NCBI GenBank assembly: GCA_947500545.1 | Contig: CANMSO010000002.1 | Coordinates: 310,001 to 374,000, forward strand | Length of the DNA stretch: 64,000 nucleotides | Reading direction: 5' to 3' | Source of the DNA: an uncultured Aquimarina sp. | GTDB taxonomy: Bacteria > Bacteroidota > Bacteroidia > Flavobacteriales > Flavobacteriaceae | Shown here: piece after piece, positions 9,192 through 17,774 of the stretch | Position numbering within the stretch: the stretch's first letter is position 1 | Layout: the number at the start of each line of letters is the position of its first letter | Position numbers and translations under genes: made by a program | Notes under the pieces: model-generated | Seen by the model: only the letters and a program-made list of their open reading frames with translations | Told to the model about the DNA's origin: nothing | The model's database searches: none

Positions 9192-11054
9192 ATGAAAAAA
9201 ATAAAACTTTTAACACTTTTGTTAATTTTGAGCTTTAGTAGCTGTAAAAATGATGATGACATTTCTATAATAATCACAAAGGATACTATATCTGGATTTG
9301 TGCAAAAAGGACCTTTTATTAATGGAACTACTATTATCATTTCAGAACTTGATGAATCAATAAACCAAACAGGTAATGTTTTTAACACACAAATTTCAGA
9401 TAATACAGGGAGTTTTGAAATAAAAAACCTGAAACTAAATTCTCCTTTTGTACAATTTCAGGCAAATGGGTTTTATTTCGATGAAGTGATAGGTGAAAAG
9501 TCTGGCAATCCTCTCACCCTTTTCGCACTTTCTGACCTTTCTAAGAAAGATCGGATAAATGTGAATGTTTTAACCCACCTTGAGAAAGGGAGAGTGGAGT
9601 TCTTGGTTAATGAAGGTATAGAGTTTAGCCAAGCAAAAGATTCTGCACAGCAAGAACTGTTGTTGGCATTTGGAATTGACCAACCAAGTATTCGAGATTC
9701 AGAAGATTTAGATATAGCACTCAATTCATTTGACAATGCAATTTTGATTGCAGTTTCTGTTATCCTTCAATCCAAAAACTCTGTTTCAGATTTAACTGAA
9801 CTGCTAGCCAATATAAATAGCGATTTCAGACAAGATGGTGTTCTTAATAGCGAGTCAATTAAATCCAAAATATATAATAATACTCAAATGCTTAATCTTG
9901 AGGAAATAAGAGTGAATTTGGAAAACAGATATAATGAACTTGGATTAAATGCTAATATTCCGGATTTTGAATCAATTGTTGAACAATATTTAACTACTCA
10001 AAACCCTTTTGATATTGGTATTAATGTTTCCAATGTGTCTTGCAAAGGACTTAGCAATGGTTCCATTGATATCAATGTAAATGGCGCAACCGAACCAATA
10101 ACTTATCTGTGGTCAAGAGTTTACGAACCTAATATTCCGCCTGATGAACAACCATATATTACAGCAACAACAGAGTATATCGACTCGGTTCCGGTTGGAA
10201 ATTATACTGTTACAATCTCAGATGCAAATGGCTATATAATCAAAAAGAATATTCAGGTTACTGAACCTGAAGAGCTACGAATTACGAGCCTAATAAAACA
10301 CGTGTCAGATAATCAAGAAGCAGATGGAAGTGTAGATCTAGCCATATATGGAGGTACTCCTCCCTATTCTATAGAATGGTCAAATGGGTCTACTTCTGCA
10401 AGTATCGAATCCATTGGGGTTGGAGAATTGAGCGTTTCTATAACAGATTCCAATAACTGTGTTTTGGAAAGGGACTTCTGGATTTATAAAATATTTACTG
10501 ATAGTAGAGACGGCAACGAATATAAAACGATTAGACTTGGTTCCCAGACTTGGTTTGCAGAAAATATTCGTTCATTAGTCGATTCAGAAAATAATCCTAT
10601 TACTAGATTCTGTCCTATTGATTGTGATGAAAATGGAGGGTTTTACACTTATAATAGTGCTAAATCTATTTGCCCTCAGGGTTGGAGACTACCAAGTGAC
10701 TTTGACTGGCGGGTTTTGGAAAATCATCTAGGAATGACTGCAGAAGAACGCCTAGTTTATGGTTACTGGCGTGGTACAAATCAAGGAAACCAATTAACAA
10801 TTGGAGGTTCATCAAAGATGGAAATTGCCATATTAGGGTATGGAGTTTTGGAAAATGATGAATTGACATTCTATAGTCCAACCGGAGGCGTTTATAATGC
10901 TAGGGGAACAGTATTCTATTGGTCACCTACAGAGAACGACTATGCTCTCGATCTTGATGATCCAACTTCCAGAAAATTTAATGTAAATCAAGCAAACATT
11001 TGGAGAGGGGCAAGCCCAGGCAATGTAACCTGTGTTAGATGTATAAAGGAGTAA
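9192..11054 (+). CDS. Lipoprotein with SprB-type repeats and Fib_succ_major domain
   Basis: Large secreted lipoprotein (620 residues; lipobox FSSC at 15-18). The N-terminal region, about residues 30-270, begins with ISGFVQKGPFINGTTI, a beta-sandwich-like start I associate with Bacteroidota surface proteins, followed by a helical stretch. Two SprB-type repeats follow (about 275-360 and 363-440), the second with GGTPPYSIEWSNG and ITDSNNC. Residues 445-620 match the Fibrobacter succinogenes major paralogous domain: FTDSRDGNEYKTIRLGSQTW, ICPQGWRLPSD and a closing VRCIKE. No type IX C-terminal sorting domain is visible, so anchoring is probably by lipid. It likely has its own promoter. Adhesion or glycan binding is a guess from the domains. 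Confidence 0.82.
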   Translation: MKKIKLLTLLLILSFSSCKNDDDISIIITKDTISGFVQKGPFINGTTIIISELDESINQTGNVFNTQISDNTGSFEIKNLKLNSPFVQFQANGFYFDEVIGEKSGNPLTLFALSDLSKKDRINVNVLTHLEKGRVEFLVNEGIEFSQAKDSAQQELLLAFGIDQPSIRDSEDLDIALNSFDNAILIAVSVILQSKNSVSDLTELLANINSDFRQDGVLNSESIKSKIYNNTQMLNLEEIRVNLENRYNELGLNANIPDFESIVEQYLTTQNPFDIGINVSNVSCKGLSNGSIDINVNGATEPITYLWSRVYEPNIPPDEQPYITATTEYIDSVPVGNYTVTISDANGYIIKKNIQVTEPEELRITSLIKHVSDNQEADGSVDLAIYGGTPPYSIEWSNGSTSASIESIGVGELSVSITDSNNCVLERDFWIYKIFTDSRDGNEYKTIRLGSQTWFAENIRSLVDSENNPITRFCPIDCDENGGFYTYNSAKSICPQGWRLPSDFDWRVLENHLGMTAEERLVYGYWRGTNQGNQLTIGGSSKMEIAILGYGVLENDELTFYSPTGGVYNARGTVFYWSPTENDYALDLDDPTSRKFNVNQANIWRGASPGNVTCVRCIKE

Positions 11055-11341
11055 TGAGCTACTCTAACATTAGATAAAATGAATGCACTTATGTTCTTAA
11101 TTAAAACTGAAGAGCCAAAACAAAAAAATATGCTCTGACAAATCAAGATGTCATAAACAGTAATTGTTCTAACTAACGTTAAGTAAGTTGGCGATCAATT
11201 CTAGGGTTATAGTATATTTGCAAAGACTCAAAGATTTAAAAAAACATAAAGTCAGAATAGAAAATATCAGTGGTTGGTTAGAATTACGCTCTACTAGGAT
11301 ACATATTTGTGACATTCCTGAATATTTTGAAATAAGAAAGA
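11055..11341 (+). other. Intergenic region with promoter and long leader, no gene seen
   Basis: This 287-base gap between two lipoprotein genes holds a good promoter match (11188-11220) and then about 115 bases of untranslated leader. Short open frames on both strands have no recognisable features and look like chance. I see no clear terminator after the upstream gene. Confidence 0.5.
11188..11220 (+). promoter_or_regulatory. Putative promoter of the SprB-repeat lipoprotein gene
   Basis: TTG at 11188-11190 and TATATTTG at 11213-11220 are separated by 22 bases, fitting the flavobacterial pattern of TTG and TAnnTTTG. The predicted transcript start near 11227 leaves a leader of about 115 bases before the ATG at 11342. 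Confidence 0.55.
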
Positions 11342-12298
11342 ATGAAAAAAATAAATTTATTGATATTACTTGTAGCAATGTGCTTTGCTGGCTGTAATGA
11401 AGATGAAGATGGTGTGCAATTATTAGTTATTGAACCCAAGATATCAGATCTAACTTGTAAAGATGCTAAAAATGGTGCCATTGAGCTAATTATAAAGCAA
11501 GGAAACCCTCAATCGTATAAATGGTCTAACGGAGCTACAACGAAAAATGTCGAAAATTTACCTGCTGGAACTTATTCCGTAACGGTAAAAGATGAAAACG
11601 ATTATTTAATATTAAAGGAAAATTTAAAAGTTCAGGAACCAAATAAATTAAAGATTGATTTTGAGATAAATCATAATAATGAAATAGGTGAACAAAATGG
11701 AAGTATTAGTCCTGTTATTACCGGGGGTACGCCTCCTTATGCTATTGAATGGTCAAATGGGGTTATAACTGAAGAAATACAAAATTTAGGAAAGGGCACA
11801 TATACAATAAAAGTTACCGATTCAAACAATTGTAATGTCATTCAAGATGTTAATGTATTTGAACCTGTTAACCTTACTTTTGATGTATCAACAAATCATT
11901 TATGTTATGAACCTTTAGGTACAATTGATATGACTATATCCGGAGGGGAATCACCTTATAACATTAGATGGTCAAACAACTCAACTACTGAAGATTTATC
12001 AGAACTATATGGAGGGGTCTATTCTGTAACAGTTACCGATCAACTGGGTTATGAAACTACAGAATCAGTTGAAATCATTCAGCCAGAAGAGCTAAAGCTT
12101 TTTTATCTAGAAACCGCGGGACCTTGTCAAATTAGATTAGGAATATCTGGAGGAACTCCTCCATATGAACCTGCAGATCCAATAATGACATATAGGGAAG
12201 GAGATAATTATCTTTGGGTGGAAGATACTAATGGTTGTCGTACAAATTTTCATTATTTCTGGATAAGTTCAGTTCCTGGTGGTGGGATTTGTGACTAG
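11342..12298 (+). CDS. Lipoprotein made of SprB-type repeats
   Basis: 318-residue lipoprotein (lipobox FAGC at 15-18) composed almost entirely of SprB-type repeats. Units are at about 33-105, 106-178 and 179-250, with a fourth degenerate one from 251. Each has the pattern G-x-I, GGTPPY or similar, WSNG, an aGTYSVTVxD turn and a closing Pro-Glu. Repeat 2 (GGTPPYAIEWSNG, VTDSNNCN) is close to the second repeat of the neighbouring 620-residue protein, suggesting local duplication. Unlike that neighbour it has no Fib_succ_major domain, and no type IX sorting domain is visible. SprB itself is a huge gliding adhesin; these small lipid-anchored relatives have no established function that I know of. 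Confidence 0.8.
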   Translation: MKKINLLILLVAMCFAGCNEDEDGVQLLVIEPKISDLTCKDAKNGAIELIIKQGNPQSYKWSNGATTKNVENLPAGTYSVTVKDENDYLILKENLKVQEPNKLKIDFEINHNNEIGEQNGSISPVITGGTPPYAIEWSNGVITEEIQNLGKGTYTIKVTDSNNCNVIQDVNVFEPVNLTFDVSTNHLCYEPLGTIDMTISGGESPYNIRWSNNSTTEDLSELYGGVYSVTVTDQLGYETTESVEIIQPEELKLFYLETAGPCQIRLGISGGTPPYEPADPIMTYREGDNYLWVEDTNGCRTNFHYFWISSVPGGGICD

Positions 12299-12480
12299 TA
12301 TTATGAATTTTATTTTGTAGAACCTGCTATTTACAAAATAGACTAATATTCAATAAAATATTATTGATAATGGAACACATTAATAAAAAGCATTAAGACG
12401 ACTTTTTATTTTAGACGTGAACCAGTATAATTCAAAAACATAATTAATCTAGATACAAAGTAATCGGGATCTCTTTTTAT

Positions 12481-12488
12481 TATATTTG
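12481..12488 (+). promoter_or_regulatory. Putative promoter -7 element for ruvB
   Basis: TATATTTG matches TAnnTTTG and lies 36 bases before the chosen ruvB ATG at 12525. No clear -33 TTG. The in-frame TTG at 12486 overlaps this element, which argues against it as a start codon. Confidence 0.5.
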
Positions 12489-12524
12489 TTTTATTCAGAA
12501 AACAAAAGAGCCAGGCAGAAGTAT

Positions 12525-13547
12525 ATGAACGAAAATCTTAATCCCACAAACGAAAATTTTTCAGGCGAAGAACTTGATATAGAAAGAGCATTAAGACCGC
12601 TTGCCTTTGAGGATTTTGCTGGGCAGGATCAAGTGCTCGAAAACCTAAAGATTTTTGTGCAGGCTGCAAACCTTAGAGATGAAGCTTTGGATCACACCCT
12701 TTTTCACGGCCCTCCAGGTTTAGGAAAAACTACCTTGGCCCACATCTTAGCTAATGAGTTAAATGTTGGTATAAAAGTCACCTCTGGTCCTGTGTTAGAT
12801 AAACCAGGTGATTTAGCAGGTCTTTTAACCAATCTCGATGATAGAGATGTGCTTTTTATAGACGAAATTCATCGATTAAGTCCAATAGTAGAAGAATATT
12901 TATATTCTGCTATGGAAGATTATAAGATCGATATCATGATCGAAAGTGGACCTAATGCACGTACCGTACAGATTAACTTGAACCCTTTTACCCTAGTTGG
13001 AGCTACAACGCGCTCAGGATTACTTACAGCACCTATGAGAGCACGTTTTGGGATCCAGTCAAGATTGCAATACTACACTACAGAGTTATTGTCTACCATT
13101 GTAGAACGAAGTGCACATATCCTTAAGGTACCTATTACCATGGAAGCCGCAATCGAGATTGCCGGTAGAAGTAGAGGTACCCCAAGAATCGCAAATGCTT
13201 TGTTGCGAAGAGTACGAGATTTTGCGCAAATCAAAGGAAACGGTAATATAGATATAGAAATCTCTAAGTTCGCCTTAAAAGCACTCAATGTAGATGCTCA
13301 TGGGTTGGATGAAATGGATAATAAAATACTTACCACATTAATCGATAAATTCAAAGGTGGACCCGTTGGGATAACTACATTGGCAACCGCAGTTAGCGAA
13401 AGCGCAGAGACTATTGAAGAAGTGTATGAGCCGTTTTTGATTCAACAAGGATTTATCATGCGTACCCCTCGTGGTAGAGAAGTTACCGAAGCTGCCTACA
13501 AACATTTGGGGCGTGTAAAAGGAGGAATTCAGGGCGGATTGTTTTAA
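12525..13547 (+). CDS. ruvB: Holliday junction branch migration helicase RuvB
   Basis: AAA+ motor of the RuvAB branch migration complex. Walker A is [10 protein letters not shown], Walker [10 protein letters not shown], and the sensor region GATTRSGLL; a winged-helix C-terminus ends with [13 protein letters not shown] choose ATG 12525 (MNENLNPTN), giving 340 residues, close to the usual 335-345. The frame is open further upstream to a TTG at 12486, but that codon overlaps a promoter match. ruvA is about 9 kb away at 22307, so the two genes are not in one operon here. A P450 gene starts 29 bases downstream and is probably co-transcribed. Confidence 0.97.
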   Translation: MNENLNPTNENFSGEELDIERALRPLAFEDFAGQDQVLENLKIFVQAANLRDEALDHTLFHGPPGLGKTTLAHILANELNVGIKVTSGPVLDKPGDLAGLLTNLDDRDVLFIDEIHRLSPIVEEYLYSAMEDYKIDIMIESGPNARTVQINLNPFTLVGATTRSGLLTAPMRARFGIQSRLQYYTTELLSTIVERSAHILKVPITMEAAIEIAGRSRGTPRIANALLRRVRDFAQIKGNGNIDIEISKFALKALNVDAHGLDEMDNKILTTLIDKFKGGPVGITTLATAVSESAETIEEVYEPFLIQQGFIMRTPRGREVTEAAYKHLGRVKGGIQGGLF

Positions 13548-13576
13548 TCTCAATTTAGTTGACTAATACGAATGAC

Positions 13577-14905
13577 ATGGGCAATACGATTCCAATAGTT
13601 TCTTTTTCTAAAGTGCTTAAAAATGCCAGTCGCATTCTTAAGAATCCATTGCCTTTTCATCACGAGAATTTCGAGAAACACGGAGACATTTTTAGAGTTC
13701 AATTGGGTTTTGGACATAGTGTAATATTTACGCGTGATGCGGGTCTGGCTAAGCATACGCTGCAAAAACAACATAGAAACTATCATAAATCTCCGTTACA
13801 ATCCAAGGATTTAGCCAAATATATTGGTGAAGGATTGTTAACCGCTAATGGTGAAAAATGGTTAAAACAACGACGGTTAATTCAACCGGCATTTCATAAA
13901 AAAAAGCTGGAAGAAATTATCGGGACCATCCAAAGTGTAATTAAAGAAGAATTGTCCTTAATCCAACCCGATAAAACTATAAATGTTTTTCCGTTGATGA
14001 ATGATTTAGCATTTAAGGTAGTGGCAAAGTCGCTATTTAGCTATACAGATACAGGAAATACGATCACACGTCTTCAATTCATAACTCAAGAGGCACAAAA
14101 AACATTAATAAAGGAAATAAGACAACCATACAAGCGTTGGTGGTTTCATCTTAGTGGAAAAATAAGGAGCACGCTCAAACTAACGCAAGAAGCTCGTGAT
14201 ATTCTTAATGATATTATCGATGAGCGGAAAAAATCTGATAAGAGTTATAATGACCTGCTGGATATGCTTTTAGAGTCAAGATATGAAGACGGCGGTGCAA
14301 TGGATAATGAGCAATTAATAGATGAGATCCTCATTCTTTTTACCGCAGGTCATGAGACCACTTCTAATGCATTAACATTTACGCTGTTGTTATTGGCTTT
14401 TCATCCGGAAATTCAAGAAAAAGTATATAACGAAGTTTCAGGAAATGAACAAGATTTATCACCAATGGAAAAAGTAGCAAGATGTCAATATACAAAACAA
14501 TGTATCGAAGAGTCCATGCGATTATATCCACCAGCCTATTTTTCTGATCGCGTAGCAATTAATGATGATCAATATGATGATCTTAGTTTAAAAAAAGGAA
14601 CAACGATTTTGATTTCGTTTTTCGAAATACATAGGCATAAGAGCAACTGGGTTGACCCCTTGGTATTTAATCCAGATCGATTTGATCCCAGTATTGATAA
14701 AAAAGAATATTCTGATTGGTATTTTCCTTTTGGAGCCGGACCCAGAATGTGCATAGGTAATAATTTTGCAATGTCTGAAATGATTTTGGCTGTAAGCGAA
14801 TTGGTGAAGAAATATAAAATAACTACAGAATTAAAGGAAGTAATGATTAAACCTTTGATCACATTAAAACCTCAATCATCTGGATTGAAGTTTACCAAAA
14901 GATAA
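13577..14905 (+). CDS. Cytochrome P450
   Basis: Heme-thiolate monooxygenase; substrate unknown. The Cys-ligand signature near the C-terminus is FPFGAGPRMCIG, matching FxxGxRxCxG. The I-helix oxygen-activating motif AGHETTSN and the K-helix ExxR (EESMRLYPPAY) are both present, so the enzyme should be active. No membrane anchor or signal is obvious, suggesting a soluble enzyme of the bacterial class that resembles the CYP102/CYP4 clade. ATG 13577 gives 442 residues; an in-frame TTG at 13559 would add six. No ferredoxin or reductase gene is adjacent. It sits between ruvB and queG with short gaps (29 and 8 bases), a placement I recall from other flavobacteria, hinting at co-transcription without shared function. 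Confidence 0.9.
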   Translation: MGNTIPIVSFSKVLKNASRILKNPLPFHHENFEKHGDIFRVQLGFGHSVIFTRDAGLAKHTLQKQHRNYHKSPLQSKDLAKYIGEGLLTANGEKWLKQRRLIQPAFHKKKLEEIIGTIQSVIKEELSLIQPDKTINVFPLMNDLAFKVVAKSLFSYTDTGNTITRLQFITQEAQKTLIKEIRQPYKRWWFHLSGKIRSTLKLTQEARDILNDIIDERKKSDKSYNDLLDMLLESRYEDGGAMDNEQLIDEILILFTAGHETTSNALTFTLLLLAFHPEIQEKVYNEVSGNEQDLSPMEKVARCQYTKQCIEESMRLYPPAYFSDRVAINDDQYDDLSLKKGTTILISFFEIHRHKSNWVDPLVFNPDRFDPSIDKKEYSDWYFPFGAGPRMCIGNNFAMSEMILAVSELVKKYKITTELKEVMIKPLITLKPQSSGLKFTKR

Positions 14906-14913
14906 ATTGATCA

Positions 14914-15840
14914 ATGGATTCTCGTGCAAAACATACACAACTTATTAAATCCGAAGCAAAGCGCTTGGGCTTTTTATCTTGTGGTGTTAGTAAAGCAGGA
15001 TTTTTAGAGGAAGAAGCACCGCGATTAGAAAAATGGTTAAATCAGAATATGCATGGTGAGATGCAGTATATGGAAAACCATTTTGATAAGCGACTGAACC
15101 CTACAAAACTTGTTGAAGGGTCTAAAAGTGTAATCTCATTACTACTTAATTATTTTCCTTTACAAAACCAAAAAGATGCTGAAGCTCCCAAAATATCTAA
15201 GTATGCTTATGGTACCGATTACCATTTCGTTATTAAGGATAAACTGAAGCAATTATTAAATTTTATTAAGGAAGAAATAGGAGATGTTCATGGTCGTGCT
15301 TTTGTAGATTCTGCTCCCGTTCTGGACAAAGCCTGGGCCGCGAAAAGTGGTTTGGGATGGATCGGAAAAAATAGTAACCTTCTTACTCAGCAAGTAGGCT
15401 CTTTTTATTTTATAGCAGAGTTAATTGTAGATTTAGAATTAGAATATGACACCCCGGTTACTGATCATTGTGGGACCTGTACAGCATGTATAGATGCATG
15501 CCCAACACAAGCAATTGTAGACCCTTATGTAGTAGATGGTAGTAAGTGTATATCATATTTCACGATAGAATTAAAACAAGAAATCCCTAATAGTTACAAA
15601 GGGCAATTTGATAACTGGATGTTTGGCTGTGATATTTGCCAGGATGTATGTCCTTGGAATCGTTTTTCAAAACCACATAATGAACCTCTTTTTAATCCAA
15701 AACCAGAGCTTTTAGAAATGTCTAAAAAAGATTGGGAAGAGATTACTCAGGAAGTGTTTTCCAAGGTTTTTCAGAAATCGGCGGTAAAAAGAACAAAATT
15801 TGCAGGGTTAAATAGGAATATTAGGTTTTTGAATGACTAA
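14914..15840 (+). CDS. queG: Epoxyqueuosine reductase QueG
   Basis: Cobalamin- and iron-sulfur-dependent enzyme that reduces epoxyqueuosine to queuosine in tRNA, the last step of queuosine synthesis. Two [4Fe-4S] motifs are visible, [12 protein letters not shown] and [10 protein letters not shown]. The B12-binding/catalytic region [13 protein letters not shown] contains the expected Asp (D132). The 308-residue length fits the shorter QueG form without the C-terminal HEAT extension. It starts 8 bases after the P450 stop. No other queuosine genes are in the window. Confidence 0.95.
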   Translation: MDSRAKHTQLIKSEAKRLGFLSCGVSKAGFLEEEAPRLEKWLNQNMHGEMQYMENHFDKRLNPTKLVEGSKSVISLLLNYFPLQNQKDAEAPKISKYAYGTDYHFVIKDKLKQLLNFIKEEIGDVHGRAFVDSAPVLDKAWAAKSGLGWIGKNSNLLTQQVGSFYFIAELIVDLELEYDTPVTDHCGTCTACIDACPTQAIVDPYVVDGSKCISYFTIELKQEIPNSYKGQFDNWMFGCDICQDVCPWNRFSKPHNEPLFNPKPELLEMSKKDWEEITQEVFSKVFQKSAVKRTKFAGLNRNIRFLND

Positions 15841-15868
15841 TGTCTTTTTTGTTGAAAATTTCATAATA

Positions 15869-15878
15869 CAAACGTTTG
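15869..15878. promoter_or_regulatory. LacI-type palindromic operator candidate
   Basis: CAAACGTTTG is a perfect 10-base palindrome with the central CG typical of LacI/GalR-family operators. It lies about 25 bases upstream of the putative promoter of the symporter-trehalase pair. No LacI-family gene is in the window, so the cognate regulator would be elsewhere. Confidence 0.5.
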
Positions 15879-15902
15879 CACACATAGTTTTAACTTTTTT
15901 AG

Positions 15903-15936
15903 TTTGTAAAATATCAATCATTTTACAATAATCTTG
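15903..15936 (+). promoter_or_regulatory. Putative promoter of symporter-trehalase operon
   Basis: TTTG at 15903-15906 and TAATCTTG at 15929-15936 (one mismatch to TAnnTTTG) are 22 bases apart. This predicts a leader of about 100 bases before the ATG at 16043. Confidence 0.4.
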
Positions 15937-16042
15937 TATATTCGATAAGTTTTTTAACAAAAAAATAGAGTTTTTAAAGTCTTACCCCAAATCCTTTACT
16001 TTAAAAGCAAATTGTCCTTGGATTAGCATAAACACTTCACAC

Positions 16043-17761
16043 ATGAATGCATTATCGTATATTGACATTACCGTTATCGTAGTTTATTTGATAGGAATCA
16101 TTATCTACGGAATATCAAAATCAAAAAGAGGAAGTTCAGAAGATTATTTTTTAGGAGGTCGAACAATGACCTGGCCTATTGTTGGTATCGCATTGTTTTC
16201 GGCAAATATATCAAGTTCAACTTTGGTTGGGTTAGCATCAGATGCATATCAAACTAATATTAATGTCTATAACTACGAATGGTTTGCTGTAGTGGTTTTG
16301 ATATTTTTTGCAATATTTTTTCTACCTTTTTACTTAAGATCCGGGGTTTATACAATGCCAGAGTTTTTAGAAAGGCGATATGATAGCAGATCTAGATACT
16401 ACTTCTCGTTTATTACTGTAGTAGGTAATATTTTGGTAGATACTGCAGCAGGATTATACGTTGGTAAAATTGTTTTAACATTATTGTTTCCTTCACTAGA
16501 TTCTACACTTATTTTGATAATTCTTGCGGTTGCAGCAGCAGCATATACAATACCCGGAGGTTTGAACTCTGTTATTCAAACAGAAGTAATACAGGCCATA
16601 TTATTGATTCTAGGCTCGTGTTTGCTTACATATTTTGCATTTGATCAATTAGGAGGTGGGTGGTCAGGAATGATGGCAAAGTTAGATGCGATGTTATCTG
16701 CCGGTGAAGTTAACTTTGGTGATCGTGCTGTAGAAGGAAAATTTATACCCAAGGATTCTGGCGAAGTATTTAGTCTTGTACGACCTAGTAATGATGAATT
16801 TATGCCATGGTGGGGGTTATTAACAGGGGTTCCGTTATTAGGGTTTTATTTTTGGGCAAATAATCAGTTTATGGTACAACGTGTTCTTGGAGCAAAGGAT
16901 TTAAATCATGGAAGATGGGGTGCGCTTTTTGCCGGGCTATTAAAATTACCAGTGATTTTTATTATGGTAGTGCCAGGAGTTCTAGCACTTCTTTTATTTA
17001 GTACTTTAGATATCACAGGGCTTAATTATGAGTTGACAAATGGTGAGATTTGTAATAACCTGGCCGATTGTCCAAACTTAACGTATCCTGTTTTATTATT
17101 TCAGTTATTACCTGTAGGTGTTTTGGGATTAGTGGTTGCAGGGCTTATGGCTGCAATGATGTCTTCCGTTTCTGCAACATTTAATTCGGCATCAACATTA
17201 GTGACCATGGATTTTGTTAAGCAACTCAGACCTGAGATGACCAGTAAACAATTGGTAAAAGTCGGTCAGATCACAACAGTTATTTTGGTGGTTTTGGCTA
17301 TTTCATGGGTGCCATTTATAGAAAGTGTAAGTGATTCGCTTTGGACATATTTACAATTGGTTATAGCCTACACATGCCCTCCTGCGGTTTCCACTTTTGT
17401 TTTAGGGTTGTTTTGGAAAAGAGCCAATGGGACCGGGTCCATCGTAAGTTTATTAACTGGTTTTTCACTGGCAATTTTAATGATATTATCACAGACTTTT
17501 GATTGGGTTCCTGAAGTGAATGAGCTACATTTCTTAGCAAAAGCTACTTGGCTATTCGTAATCTGTGTTTTGATTCATGTGGTAGTGAGTTTGGTCACAA
17601 AACCACAATCAGATCAGCAGATAAAAGAATATACGTACAAGAAAGAGATGTTTGCAGAAGAATCAAAAGAACTTACTGGACTTGTTTGGTATAAGAACTA
17701 TAGAATCTTATCTGTTTTATTACTAATTTTAACTACAATTGTAGTAGGGTTCTTTTGGTAA
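16043..17761 (+). CDS. Sodium:solute symporter (SSS/SGLT family), probable sugar uptake
   Basis: Inner-membrane secondary transporter of the sodium/solute symporter family, 572 residues with about 14 hydrophobic segments. Family features include the N-terminal YFLGGRTMTWPIVGIALFSAN and the GLMAAMMSSVSATFNSAST motif that contributes to the sodium site. The closest class by eye is the SGLT-like sugar group (FWANNQFMVQRVLGAKD). The next gene, 13 bases downstream, is a lipoprotein trehalase, so the likely substrate is glucose released by it or trehalose itself; this is inferred from context. A LacI-type palindrome upstream is consistent with sugar control. Confidence 0.9.
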   Translation: MNALSYIDITVIVVYLIGIIIYGISKSKRGSSEDYFLGGRTMTWPIVGIALFSANISSSTLVGLASDAYQTNINVYNYEWFAVVVLIFFAIFFLPFYLRSGVYTMPEFLERRYDSRSRYYFSFITVVGNILVDTAAGLYVGKIVLTLLFPSLDSTLILIILAVAAAAYTIPGGLNSVIQTEVIQAILLILGSCLLTYFAFDQLGGGWSGMMAKLDAMLSAGEVNFGDRAVEGKFIPKDSGEVFSLVRPSNDEFMPWWGLLTGVPLLGFYFWANNQFMVQRVLGAKDLNHGRWGALFAGLLKLPVIFIMVVPGVLALLLFSTLDITGLNYELTNGEICNNLADCPNLTYPVLLFQLLPVGVLGLVVAGLMAAMMSSVSATFNSASTLVTMDFVKQLRPEMTSKQLVKVGQITTVILVVLAISWVPFIESVSDSLWTYLQLVIAYTCPPAVSTFVLGLFWKRANGTGSIVSLLTGFSLAILMILSQTFDWVPEVNELHFLAKATWLFVICVLIHVVVSLVTKPQSDQQIKEYTYKKEMFAEESKELTGLVWYKNYRILSVLLLILTTIVVGFFW

Positions 17762-17774
17762 AAAAATATAAGGT

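Noticed and set aside
11188..11397. 69-residue plus-strand open frame upstream of the SprB-repeat lipoprotein
   Set aside because: It overlaps a promoter and the lipoprotein start in another frame and shows no signal or family features.
12486..12524. TTG start extending RuvB by 13 residues
   Set aside because: The TTG overlaps a TAnnTTTG promoter match and the extra residues have no RuvB similarity; ATG 12525 gives the usual length.
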